Positions 1-10,745 of a stretch of 64,000 bases of DNA are shown in pieces. The notes under the pieces were generated by a model. It saw only the letters and a list, made by a program, of their open reading frames with translations, did not search any database and was not told where the DNA came from. Position numbers and translations under genes: made by a program. This stretch comes from Sciurus carolinensis. Its lineage: Eukaryota; Chordata; Mammalia; Rodentia; Sciuridae. Positions within the stretch are counted from its first letter, which is position 1, and each line of letters begins with the position of its first letter. The stretch spans positions 48,325,056-48,389,055 of the forward strand of contig NC_062219.1 in the NCBI RefSeq assembly GCF_902686445.1, written 5' to 3'.

Positions 1-199
1 AATACTCTTATACATAACACTATGTGCTGCAGTGACAATCCTTTCTGCATTTCATTGCACTCTCAGCTAAAGGGGACAACTATTTCCATGCAGTTATGTT
101 ACTGGACTGTATAGAGTTTCATTGGTTAGCTTATCTGTCATCATGCCAGATACACAATTATTATTATTCTAGCATTAACTAGTCTAACTTTTTTATACA

Positions 200-500
200 T
201 GTAGTTTTTGTCCCTTTCTTAGGCTTTCCTTGAATTTCTAAATCATTTCCATTTCCATATAAATTTTTATGACTTTTTCAAATTACACAAACATAAACAT
301 TTATATACTCATTCATATAGATTTGTTGGCTTTTTCTACTGGACTTAGGTTGAATCTTCAGATTAGTTTGGTGAGAATTAACATCTTTTACAATATTGAA
401 TCTTTCAATTCATATTCATGGCATATCCCTCCAGTTAATAGGTTTTAAATATTTTTAATAATGTTTCATATTTTTCTGTACATTTCTTCCACATAATACT
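200..500 (-). mobile_element. L1 ORF2 fragment, antisense
   Basis: The plus strand resembles the reverse complement of a mammalian L1 ORF2 downstream region. The best part is around 375-450 ('tttacaatattgaatctttcaattcat', broken here as tttacaatattgaat then ctttcaattcat), followed by 'catggcatatccctcc', which is the usual antisense L1 wording. It is heavily diverged, has no open frame and shows no visible ends. I infer an old L1 relic; the exact boundaries and subfamily are unknown. Confidence 0.55.
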
Positions 501-1054
501 TTGGTTATGTTACCTCTTGTCAGTTGCACTATCCTGCTACTTCCTTTTGAATACTACCCCCACCTGTGCTCTGATCCAGAACCAGAGAAGTTCTGGGTAT
601 TTCTCTACTTAGATGGGGCCCTACATTTCTGGGGGTTGTTTAACACCCTCCTTTCCTGTTTTTCTGAAGCAGACTCTGCTTATCAGATGTTAACTGTCAT
701 GCTTAGATACAAATAGAAATTTATTATTGTCCTATAAGGAACCCACATTTCCATTTCATTCCTTCACTTCTCTTTGGGAACTTCTCATACATACTCTATC
801 CTCTATTCTCTCAGTTAGCAATCTTTTATTTATTTATTTTTATTGACAGAATATAAACCAACAGAAGAGAACTACCACCAAATCTTCTCATTGGTACTAA
901 AATATTCTAACATCCTCCCTAACCCTTACAAAGAATGAACAATTTATGCTCATAAGACTGAATCATACAATATTGTACTGGATCCTCTTTCTAGTCAACT
1001 ACTCTATCTCTCAGCTATTCCTTCCATTCTTTTTTGCATTATAATTTTTCCATA
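501..1054. other. unassigned AT-rich DNA
   Basis: No gene or repeat family recognised. It contains a 71-codon stop-free stretch at 501-716 with no protein similarity that I can see, and a short TTTA-rich tract near 828-845. Confidence 0.5.
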
Positions 1055-1381
1055 TTATTATGATTTGCATCTTAAATATCCCCCCAAGGCCATGTGCTAA
1101 AGGGCTGGACATTAGCTTCTAGCACTATTGGAAGGCAGTGTAAATTTTAGGACTTGGGGCCTAGTGGGTGTGTGCCCTTGAAAGAAACACTGGAACACTG
1201 GTCTCTCTTCTCTCTCTCTCTTTTTGTTGCCTGTCTGCCATAGGGTGAGCAGCCTCTTCCACCACATGCTCCTACCTTCATACAAGACCAAAAGCAACTG
1301 GACCAGCCTGGACTGAGATCTCAGAAACTTTGAGCAAAAGTAAACTTCAGGTATTTTGTCAAGCAACAGAAGGTTAACACA
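1055..1381 (+). mobile_element. MaLR-like solo LTR (older subfamily)
   Basis: The sequence runs 'ttatgatttgcat', 'ccccccaaggcc catgtgctaaagg', 'ggcctagtgggtgtgtgccc', 'gtgagcagcctcttccacca', 'gatctcagaaactttgagc', then 'gtattttgtcaagcaac' and ends in 'gttaacaca'. That order of blocks matches a rodent-type MaLR LTR as I know the family: non-autonomous, ERVL-related LTR retrotransposons. A pyrimidine run lies at about 1201-1224. The polyadenylation signal has decayed to 'aaagtaaac'. No internal region or second LTR is adjacent, so this is a solo LTR. The same family occurs in antisense at 29522-29946 and 44180-44315. Confidence 0.7.
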
Positions 1382-1479
1382 CTTAATACTGGGACCATGA
1401 CTGTTAGAACATGAATATGCTCTCTTTTAAAAGCAATAATGAAAGGCAATCAAATAAATGAAAACCCTTTTGACCTCAC

Positions 1480-2875
1480 TTTCCTTTCTACCTATTGCCT
1501 TTGTCTTTACAGTTACCTTCTTTGAGAAAGATGTGTGTATTTTATCTAATGCTATGTCTTCCTTCATTCTATCTTGAACACACTCCACATAAGTTTTTTC
1601 CCATCCCCCATCCAAAATTGCTTTTTTCATGGTCCCTGACTGCCTCCCTGTTGCCAAATCCAATCGTTATGTGTTAGCACTCATCTCAACAAACCCATCA
1701 GCAGGATTTGGCACAACTGGTCACTTTCCACTTCCCCAGGCACCTGCATTAATTGTTTTTCAGGACCACTGTCTTTGGCTCTCCCCTTCTACCTCAATGG
1801 ATGCTCCATTAGTGTCTCTTTTTTTCTAGTTCTTCCTTATATTTTCCAGTTCTAGGTAATGGAATATCATAGGGCTCAGTGGCTTAGGTCTTCTTTATTT
1901 CCTATTGGTATTCATTGCCTAGGGGTTTTCATCTAGTCCCATGTTTCCAAATGACATGTAAGTATTGCAACTCTTAGAGTTTCCGAATTATGAAGGCCAG
2001 ATTCATACATACACTTACCTTCTGACATTTTCCCTTAGTGATTTAATAAACACTTCAAACTTAAGAAGTTCAAGATAATTTAAAAGTCTTTTCTGTCACC
2101 AAAGTAATAGCTGTAGCCTAGCTGGTGCTGCTCAGGTCAAAATTTTGGAGGCATCATTGTTTCTTTCTTTTCTTCTACACTCACATCCAATAAATCACCA
2201 AATTCTGTGTACCATCTTTAAAATATATCCACATTCACTGCTTCCACCCCATCACACTATTCCAAGCAACTTTCATCTCTTTTTTTAATTATTGCAGGAG
2301 CTTGTAACTGAATTGCCAGCTTCATTTTGTCCCCTGTAACCTACTATCCTCATAGCAACCTGATGAATGCTTTAATAGAAAAGTTATACTATAAAATTTC
2401 TAGTTCAATATCCTCTAAAGGCTTTTCATTCCATTTATTGTAAAATTCAAGACTACTATTGCCCACCTGTTTTGGGTCCTACAACTCTGATTTCCTCTTC
2501 TGCCTTATTTCTCCTGATCTGGTGCTTAGGTCATGCTGGCTTTCATGCTGGCCTTCAATCACAGTAGGTATGCATGTCCTCGGGGACTTTTCATTTGATC
2601 TTGCCTTGGCTCACCCTGCTTTTCTCAGAGACATCATCATCATACAAGTTTTCACTTCATTCTGGTCCCCAGTCTAACATCTCATCAGTAAAGTCAAAGA
2701 GACCTTTCCTGATGACTACACCCCACTGAAGGTATCACCCATCTCTTCCTATAGAATCTTTTCCTGTTAAACTTCTTTTAGATTTATTACTTACTACCTG
2801 GTGTGTTTGTTTGTGTGAGCAAGAACAGTGCTGGAAAATAGTAAGACATTGGTAAATATTTATTAGATGAATAAA
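1480..2875 (+). mobile_element. LINE L2, partial ORF2 plus 3' region
   Basis: About 1.4 kb reads in order like an L2 element. A degraded reverse-transcriptase block at about 1660-1730 translates as NPSAGFGTTGHF, where L2 elements have a sequence like DLSAAFDTVDHS, so the catalytic aspartate region is lost. 'tagggctcagtggcttagg' (about 1870) corresponds to the L2 'cagggctcagtcctagg'. The 3' part (2160-2870) has 'cctttcctgatgacta' and ends in 'aaatatttattagatga', the typical L2 tail. Many stops and frameshifts are present. L2 stopped moving early in mammal evolution, so this is an ancestral copy. Confidence 0.72.
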
Positions 2876-3935
2876 ATTGCTTCACTGAAATGGATATATT
2901 TGCATTAAATTTTAAAATGTCATCATTTGAAAAGGTGCATTTGTCAAACTCAGTGCAGTGGTCTATGAGCTACATTAATTTTTATTTGATCTGGTCTGAG
3001 AAAAATCACTGAGATCAGATAGAAAACTGCTTTGGTTTCCTCAAAACAGTTTTCATCTCTTATTCAGATGCCACTTTAGGTTAATGTGAGAATCTGGGTC
3101 TGCATTTGAGGGAGCTAAGCTTACTACTTAACTCAGAATACCTAGGAGCATTGAGTTCACTCCATTAGTACTGACAAGATTTTCAAAACAGCAGCTTCCT
3201 CTGAGAGAATAATAATCATACTAGGAGATTGTCAATTCTGCATCCAGATAACAAGAATCTTCCTAATAACTATTCTTTAGTTTTGAATATTGCAAAAATC
3301 CTATGGTGGGAAAATATATTCAAACTTTTCTATTCTTCCTCAATAAAATATCTTACCTCATTATTTTTACCTTAACTTCATGCTCAATAGCTGTTTCCTG
3401 AATTTGAATTTGTCTTTGATCACCCTACTTCATGGTTGTCATTAATCTAGTAAGTACAGATAAGAAATGTTGTGTCTGGTAGTAATGATAGTACTAAGGC
3501 AGACTGATTATTATCTGGATCAACTAAAATATTGTGTAAGTCAAAACGTACTATATGTCAACATTGTTAGACTTGTTATAAATATTATTATTTTGGATAT
3601 GAAGCTTACTTGACAAACTTGGGATTTAAAAATAGTAATACTATAGTTCTTATTATTTTTAAAAAATCAATCTAAATTTAGTTCAGAGCCCCCATCTTGC
3701 TTAGCAAGGAAGAAACTGAATTCTGTCATTGTTGCCCACTCCCTGTTATCACTCAGAATTGTGCAAAGGTTCTCAGTCTTCCTCAGAATTGGCATTGAGC
3801 TGGGACCTCTCGTCAATGGCAGTTAGTGAAACAAATAATGGCTAGTGGTGGAATGATTGTCCCATCCATAGACTCCCTTCTGGTTTGGTAATTGACCTTT
3901 CAAAAATCACCATCATCATTAATCAATCAATCAAT
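2876..3935. other. unassigned AT-rich DNA
   Basis: No gene, splice-bounded exon or confident repeat is seen. A short ATCA-type run ('aatcaatcaatcaat') lies near 3920-3935, just before the L1 fragment. Confidence 0.5.
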
Positions 3936-4465
3936 TTATTTTTGATTGAATTATTTTTAGCTGGTATGTAGCAGCATGAGAACTATAAATATTAATGTGG
4001 TAGCATGTGATGTTTTGATGCATGTATACCTGTGTATTGTTTAAATCAGGTTAAAATATTTTCTCCTCAAACATCATTTCTTTAAAGCAAAAATTTCAAA
4101 ATCCTTTCTTCTAGTTTTTTGAAGGGTTTAATACATTACTGTTTTCTGTAGTCACCCTCTTGTGTGCAATAGCACACCAGAACTTCTTGCTCTAATTGTA
4201 ATATGGTTCTACCCTTTGATCAACCTTTCCCTATTTCTCAACCCTAGTCTCCCCAGCTTCTGGAAAACAACACTCTACTCTCAACTTCTATGACGTCAAC
4301 TTTTTCAGATTCCACATGAGTGAGATCATGGATATTCACTCATCTTTCTATGCCTGTCTTATTTTGCTTAACATAAGAACTTTCTGTTCCATTTATGTTG
4401 TAGCAAATGACAGAATCTCATTCTTTTTAAGAATGAGTAGTGTTCCATTGTTCCATATATGTGTG

Positions 4466-4511
<46 letters not shown>

Positions 4512-4722
4512 CATATATATTTTCTTTATCCATTCATTAGTTGATGGAAACAATTGGTCATTGTGACTAGTGCTTCAACAAACATGGGATTAACAAGAGC
4601 AGATGTATTTTTAATGTAGTGATTTCATTTCCTTTGGATGTATACCTAGTAGTGGGATTGTTGAATTTCATGTTAATTCTAGTTTTAATTTTTTGAGAAA
4701 CTCCCATACTATTTTTTTGTAT
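3936..4722 (-). mobile_element. L1M-type 3' end, antisense
   Basis: The plus strand carries the antisense L1 3' signature in the correct order: 'ccacatgagtgagatcatg', 'tttgcttaacataag', 'ttctttatccattcatt', 'caacaaacatgggatt', 'tacctagtagtgggattg' and 'ttttttgagaaactcccat'. It is diverged and has no coding capacity. A TA/CA microsatellite (4455-4520) has expanded inside it, at the place where L1 normally has 'gtatatataccac'. The 3' poly(A) would lie near 3936 and is not distinct. Confidence 0.7.
4455..4520. repeat. TA/TG dinucleotide microsatellite
   Basis: Runs of TG (about 4460-4471) and TA (about 4474-4506) followed by ATAC units, embedded in the antisense L1. Probably polymorphic in length. 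Confidence 0.95.
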
Positions 4723-6538
4723 TAGCTAACAACAGTGTACATGGTTTGACTGTTTTCTGCTTCCATGCAATTCTTAGGGCAGGGGACAGTTTGGTGAGGC
4801 TCAGAGCCCATGTGCTTAGAGTACAACATTCCCACCCTGTAAAATAGAAGAAAAGTCTGTCTCAATGAGGTCTTTGTGGATGCTTTGCAGCTATATAAAT
4901 GCCCAGTCACCTCATGGTACAATTCTAACTGGAAAGAGAGGAATGATTAGGTTGTAGAAGTTTATCTTTTGTTTTACTATTTCTTCATGGCCCAATAACT
5001 TTTGGAGGCACAGGAATATATTGATTTTATAAGGAAACTTTTTAATAGCTTTTTTTATGTTGCATTCATTTATATCAACGAACTTTGAGCAGAATTGAGA
5101 CTCTCTTCCTACTGATTTTTAGGGCATCCTCAGAAGACAGTTTGATCTAAATTATAAAAGGTATTTATGTATTTGGAAGGGAATTCAAATAATCTCTGAG
5201 AAATATTGTTATATTAATTTTAATTAGTAATTTGCCTCAAATCAAACAGACTGAAACTTTGAGTGTTGTTTTTTCATAACAGAAAACAACATGTTTTATG
5301 TTTTATGAAGATGCTCTTTATCACTTTAATGGACAATTTCAAATGACTCCCTTTTGTGGTTCAATTTGTAGAGTCAGAGAGAACATTTTGCAGCTAGCAT
5401 GATCTTGGTTGGTCAATCAGCATAGTCGACTGAAGAACAGACTTAAAGCTACTGATTGGTATCTACAATCCTCAGTACTGAGACTAAAATTTTCTTATCT
5501 GTGGAAAACTGTTGCTTTAATGATTCATATTTCCATTTATTTAAGTATATTAAAAGCTGCTTTCTTAGGGAAGTCTCAGTCTTATTCTCAGTTACTCCTA
5601 TAGTTTTTCCCCTAAAGTTGAAGTAGCAAGAACATTTAGTCCATTAATTTTCTATGAGAAAACACCAGTTTGTCTACTGAGAACTTACCAGAATAACATA
5701 AATCTCTTTTAAAATGACAGAATATTGTCAGAATGACTTTTGTCATTTAGTCATTGTTATGGTCATTCTATCTTGTTTGCTTTGCTTGGTTTTAATTTTT
5801 TGACACAACTTTTAGAACAAATTTGAAGTAGTTGCTGAAAATTAAGATTTGAGATATTTTACATAAAAATCTATATTTGAATTTTCACTTGAAGCATTGG
5901 AATCTCTGGCCACAGCTTTGACACTGCATTGGCATCTGGCAGTAGAGGAGTGAGTAGAGATGAGTAGCTGCCCTGCGTGGGTGAGGTTCTGACCTGAAAC
6001 TCCTTGGCCCTCACACTTCCTGTGTGTTCCTCTCAGCCCACTGCACTCTCTTATCTGCCTGGCCTCCTAGGCAGTTGAGGTTGCAACCTCTAGTCTTGGC
6101 ACACTACAGTTTATTCTAATCAGCAATTTTGAGTTTTTTCTTATGAGTTTGTGTTCTTTTTAAGTCTCAAATGTCAAAATGTGCATATCCATAATTTTCT
6201 AGAGTGGTGATTCATTGCTTTCTTCAAACTTTTGCTAAAAACTTAAGAACCATTACTTTGACTATTTTGGATATTCCCTCCAAATTTTAATGGTATAAAT
6301 ATGAATGTAGTTCAATATAAATATTCTTTGTCAATTAGATACAGTATAAACATGTAATAGAAATAATGTTAATGATAATCAGGAAAAGAATATTATCTGG
6401 AAGGTAGATTGATCTTAAAGCATGTTCCAATTCTATAAGTCATATGTGTCTTAGATTCTTCATGTGATGATGGTAAAGACCTGTGGAACCTGTAATCCAG
6501 TGACATCTGCTTTTGCTACTATTGATTTTGAGGGGTTA
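4723..6538. other. unassigned DNA
   Basis: No gene recognised. 4731-4925 is less AT-rich than its surroundings, with 'gctatataaatgcccag' at about 4890-4906, which could be a decayed LTR promoter, but no family was recognised. 5890-6110 is another locally GC-richer stretch with no identified repeat. The remainder is AT-rich without clear structure. Confidence 0.4.
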
Positions 6539-6934
6539 ATTTATGGTTCGGATGTGAGGTGTCTCCCAGTGCAAGAAGTTTCAGAGGAGAAATGATTGGG
6601 TTGTGAGAGACTTAAACCAATCAGTGATTAATCACCTGATAGGGATTAACTGAGTGGTAACTGAAATGGTAGGGTATGGCTAGAGGAGGTGGAGATTGGG
6701 GGAATGGTGTTGGTGTATATATTTATTATCTGTCAAGTGGAGTCTCTCTCTCGCTTCCTGATTATCATGTGAGCTAGTTCCCTCTACCACACTCTTCTGT
6801 CATGATGTTCAGCTTTACCTTGAGCCTTGAGGAATGGAACCAGACTTCTATGGACTAAGACTTCTGAAACCGTGAGCCCTCAAATAAACCTTTTCTCCTC
6901 TACAGTTATTCTGGTTGGGTCTCTTTAGTTACAG
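6539..6934 (+). mobile_element. MaLR-like LTR, 3'-truncated
   Basis: This is the same LTR subfamily as 47809-48237 and 60304-60732. Shared blocks include 'ggattaactgagtggtaactg', 'aagtggagtctctctc', 'ccaccacactctt' (here 'taccacactctt'), 'tggactaagacttctgaaac' and 'ttctggttgggtctctttag'. A polyadenylation signal AATAAA is intact at 6883-6888, and a TATA-like run lies at about 6714-6724. Compared with the other two copies, the last 30 bp or so ('gttgactaaaaca') are missing and the sequence passes straight into an L1 3' end. Confidence 0.8.
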
Positions 6935-7262
6935 GAGAGTATCATGCTAAGTGAAATAAGCCAATCCCCAAAAACCAAAGGCCAAATGTTTTCCCTGATA
7001 AGTGGATGATGATATATAATGGGAATGGAGGGATGGGGTGATAGAAGAATGGAGGAACTTTAGATTACATAAAGGGAAATGAGGGTGGGGGGGTTATGAA
7101 AAATGGTGGAGTGGGACAGACATCATTATCCTATGTATATGTATGATTACATGAATGGTGTGTCTGCATAGTGCACAACCATAGAAACAAAAAGATGTAC
7201 CCCATTTGTTTACAATGAATTAAAATGTAGTCTGTAAAAATAAAAAAAATTAAAAAATAATT
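6935..7262 (+). mobile_element. L1 3' end, 5'-truncated, sense
   Basis: It begins at 'gagtatcatgctaagtgaa', which corresponds to the last codons of L1 ORF2, and continues through a G-rich 3' UTR ('gagggatggggtgatag', 'gggtggggggg') to 'cccatttgtttacaatgaa' and an A-rich tail (about 7235-7262). The layout matches the L1 copies at 50108-50632 (minus) and 47030-47325, and I associate it with sciurid L1. The 5' end abuts the LTR without spacing. Confidence 0.78.
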
Positions 7263-7577
7263 CAATGTAATAAATTCCCTTATCTTGACTGTTAACCAAT
7301 TTAAGTATCTTTGATTAATGTAGCATTATAATGATTTATATAAGGGGATACTGACATTCTTCCATATTGTGTTTCTATTTCACCCTTAGTATTTCTGTAG
7401 CACAAACATATGGGAACACACAGGTGGTTTATTATTAGATGTATATACAAGAATAAATAATATAAAGATGTAAAAAAATAAGTATTTAAATATATATTTA
7501 TCCACATTTGAAAGCAGATGGTGTACTTGCACTCATTTTCAGAGTAGAAGGAAGAGGTGAGGAAGACAGAACACTTT
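7263..7577. other. unassigned AT-rich DNA
   Basis: No recognised repeat. A 94-codon stop-free frame on the minus strand (7301-7585) shows no domain and is low-complexity, with many I, Y, F and N codons; I treat it as chance. Confidence 0.5.
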
Positions 7578-7752
7578 TTAAACATTTTTTAAAATTTGTT
7601 TTAATTAGTTATACATGACAGTAGAATGTACTTTGATGCATCATATATAATGGAGTATGATTTCTCGTTCTTCTGGTTGTACATGATGTGGAATCCCACC
7701 AGTCTTATATATGTACACAGGGTGGTGATGTCTGATTCATTCTACTTCTCAA
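7578..7752 (-). mobile_element. L1 3' UTR fragment, antisense
   Basis: 'tttaattagttatacatgac' followed by 'agtagaatgtactttgatgc' and 'ttcttctggttgtacatgat' reads as an antisense L1 3' UTR of a type I associate with squirrels. No coding part remains. Confidence 0.6.
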
Positions 7753-9494
7753 ACAGATGAACCATAGAACTGTAACAATAAAAGCACCATAATGTAGCAA
7801 ACAAAAACAAAAACACATAAACAGCACAAGGGGCGTTCCTAATACCCCAGCACTTTTACTAGGTAAGTGTTGCTATAACAAATTTTCAGAGACCCACTGT
7901 TGAAAGAAAGAGCACAGAACTCTCCTGGAGGGACCCAGCTTTAGTTGGCTTGCCAGACATAATTTAAGGATCTAAAATCAGAAGTGAGGTGCACACCAAC
8001 GAATGACTATGCCACAGAATACTTGGATGGACTCACAAGCATATGCAATTAAAGTCTGATGACAAGTACTGGTCCCCTTTGTCTCTGATGGCCCTGGAGA
8101 TTTGTCTTCCTCATGTTCTCCATCACCTCCAGCAGTTGTGCATATGCTGTTCCTTTTTCTGAGTACTTCAGGGGTAGTCAGAATCATTCACTTAGGATTT
8201 CTAAGGGGTCAAGAAATTAGAGCATTGTAAAGAACTGATTACATGATGATGCAAAGATTCTTTAAAATACCTCCAGAAAAGGCATTGCTATACCTAGAAA
8301 AAACAAACAGTAACAAAAGAAAACAAAAACAACAACTACCACTCGCCCTCCTCCCCCTCACACATACTGAAAGCATTTGAGTGACTCATTTTTCCACATG
8401 AATGAACACTTGGAGGCTATGGTAAATGATCTGGAATTATGCCAATCTCCTGATATACATGCATCCCCAATGAGCCACCATGACAGCTTTTATCATTGCA
8501 TTTATAGGTTGCAAATGTACAGAGTTGTACAAAGAAAGAATGAGCTAGTAGGATGCCCTCTGGTATATTTTTGAAGAAAAAGTCTCTCTAGAGGAAAACA
8601 TTCAAGAAATTACTTCAAAAGATTGGAGCAGGAAAAAGAGGAAGCCCTGCATATTGCTATTTTTTAAAATAAATTAGTATGTAAGTTTGATTATTTTTTT
8701 TAGCTCTGTTAAATGCTTTCTCCTCTCTCTATTCATGAAAGATCTGAAGCATTTTATAAATACAGTGATAACAGAGATGATATTAAGTGCCAGTAATAGA
8801 ATTACTTCAGTAATAGTTTATGCCTGAAGGTGAGTCATTCTACTTCAAACTCTGAGCATCATATGAACAGTTCTGGTTCTAGAAGGGTGGAAAATAGTTA
8901 TTTAAGTGCACCATAAGCCAAAGGTTTTGTTCTTCAACATGGATGAAGAACAGTTTGGCAGAGTAATAGGGCTAGTGCCTTGGGGAGAGCACAGGGCTGC
9001 CACGGGCCTAGGCAGGGGCAAGTGGAGCTCCCAGCCAGGGGCACAGTTGCTGGCATGCTGCCTGGCTCTGGCTTGATGTACAGGAGGGGAGAGTGCTCAG
9101 TGGGTGCATTTCTGCCAATTTCATTTATCACTTTTGTGTTCTTACTTGGCCTTGGGCCTAGCATCGAGGAGTATGAGGAACTCTCCTGTTCCTCATCAGT
9201 TGGTGCAGCTCAGCACCTGCTATTAAAACCCTAGATTTAATTGTTAGGTATGATTCAGTGCATTAGACTAGGTCCATTATTGCTATCAAAGCTCTGACAT
9301 TCAGATAAATATGAACAGTTTCTTACCATATTGAAAATATGTCTTTTCCAGACTCCTAAAAGGATCCATATAAAGTGGTCTTTTTTTTAGTCTATTTTAT
9401 AATAAGCAGGATGAAAATGTACATATATAGTGAAAAGATGAAGAACAGAAAGAAACTAAAAATTAGAAGATTTCAGTCCTATGTGGCTCCTAAG
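7753..9494. other. unassigned DNA with a GC-richer patch
   Basis: Mostly AT-rich, with an A/C-rich low-complexity tract (about 8295-8360). 8940-9090 is clearly GC-richer than its surroundings ('ggcctaggcaggggcaagtg', 'ctggcatgctgcctggctct') and is open in frames on both strands (8934-9164 minus, 8980-9234 plus). I recognise neither a protein domain nor a repeat there. Confidence 0.4.
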
Positions 9495-9665
9495 TTACTA
9501 CACTGTTCAATCTTTTAAAACAGGAATGTGTACACATGGGTCACCTGGCTAGTGTTCAAATGAAGATTCTGATTCAAGATTTCTGGACTGGGGCTTAAAA
9601 TTCTGCATCTCTAACAAGGTCCTTGGTGGTGCTTCTGTTGGTGGTATCCAGACCACTTTTAGATT
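9495..9665. mobile_element. MER5A-like hAT (Charlie) MITE
   Basis: 'gggtcacctggctagtgttc', 'agattctgattcaagatttc', 'attctgcatctctaacaagg' and 'ggtggtatccagaccac' follow the MER5A layout (consensus blocks 'catcacctgg', 'gattctgattcag', 'tgcatttctaacaag'). Non-autonomous DNA transposon of old mammalian age. Confidence 0.62.
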
Positions 9666-9975
9666 TAGCAAGGCTTTATATGACCTAAGGCAAACACCTG
9701 GCTGGACTTGTCATTTGCCAGTTCACTTCCTTCAAGTCCCAGATTGTCACTTTCTACCCTGGCCTTCTGTGACCATGCTGGCTAAAAACCACAATCCCTT
9801 CTTTCACTCCATCACTTTCTGTAAATACCGACATAAAGATGTATATGTAGTGTGTTCCTTCCTATTAGAGTGTAGGCTCCGTAAGGACAACAACCTTATC
9901 TATTTGCTTCTTTCCTTCCTGTTATGCGGAGGAGACCAACACCAAATAAATGACCGGACAAATGGCTGAATGAAT
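9666..9975 (+). mobile_element. L2 3' end
   Basis: It carries L2 landmarks in order: 'tcacttccttcaagtcccag', 'ttagagtgtaggctccgtaa', then 'ccaaataaatgaccggac' and 'ggctgaatgaatac', the usual L2 3' tail. The 84-codon stop-free stretch at 9715-9969 lies inside this non-coding tail. Confidence 0.62.
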
Positions 9976-10044
9976 ACATGGATTTTATTCCTCAACATGG
10001 AGTGTATGCCACTTTCTCTGGAGTTTAGGACCTTTTATTCTTGT

Positions 10045-10745
10045 TTTATTTTTATTTTTGATTGACATATAATTATTATACATATTTATGAAGTATAACA
10101 TGATGTTCTGATATAGATATGCATTCTGCAATGATAAATAAGAGTGATTAGTGTATTTATCTCTTTAACATTTGTCATTTCTTTGTGGTAAGAACATTCA
10201 AAATTCCGTTAGCTGTTTTGAAATACACAACTGCAGTCATTCTACCATGTAACAGAACATCAGAATTTATTCCTTCCAACTAACTGCAACTTTATACTTG
10301 TTGACCAACTGCTCTTCTTCCCCCACACACTCTCCCCTGCTTTGAGTACTGCTACCTTGGTTTAGATTTCTATGAGTTCTTTAAGGTTTTTTGATTTCTT
10401 TTATCAATGAGATCATATAGTTTGTGTCTGTGTCAGGCTTATTTCTCTTAACACAATGTCCTCCAAGCTCATCTATGTTGTAACAAGTGAAAGAATTTCA
10501 CTCACTTTATGGCTGAATAGAGTTGCCCATGTATATATAAAACATTTTCTTTATCCATTCATCCACTAGTACAGATAACACTGATTCCTTATCTTGACTA
10601 TTATAAGTAGTGCTGCAATAGACATGAGGCTGCAGAATTCTTTTTGACACAGTGACTTAATTTCCTTTGTATATAGGCCTAGTATTGGGATTGCTGGATT
10701 GTAATGTGATTTTATTTTTAAGTTTTTGAGGAACTTTCATAATGT
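10045..10745 (-). mobile_element. L1M-type 3' end, antisense
   Basis: Antisense L1 3' order is clear: 'ttgattgacatataattatt', 'tgatgttctgatatag', 'atgagatcatatag', 'ctccaagctcatctatgttg', 'ttctttatccattcatccac', 'gcaatagacatgaggctgca', 'ttgggattgctggattg' and 'ttttgaggaactttcat'. Strongly diverged; no reading frame. Confidence 0.68.
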
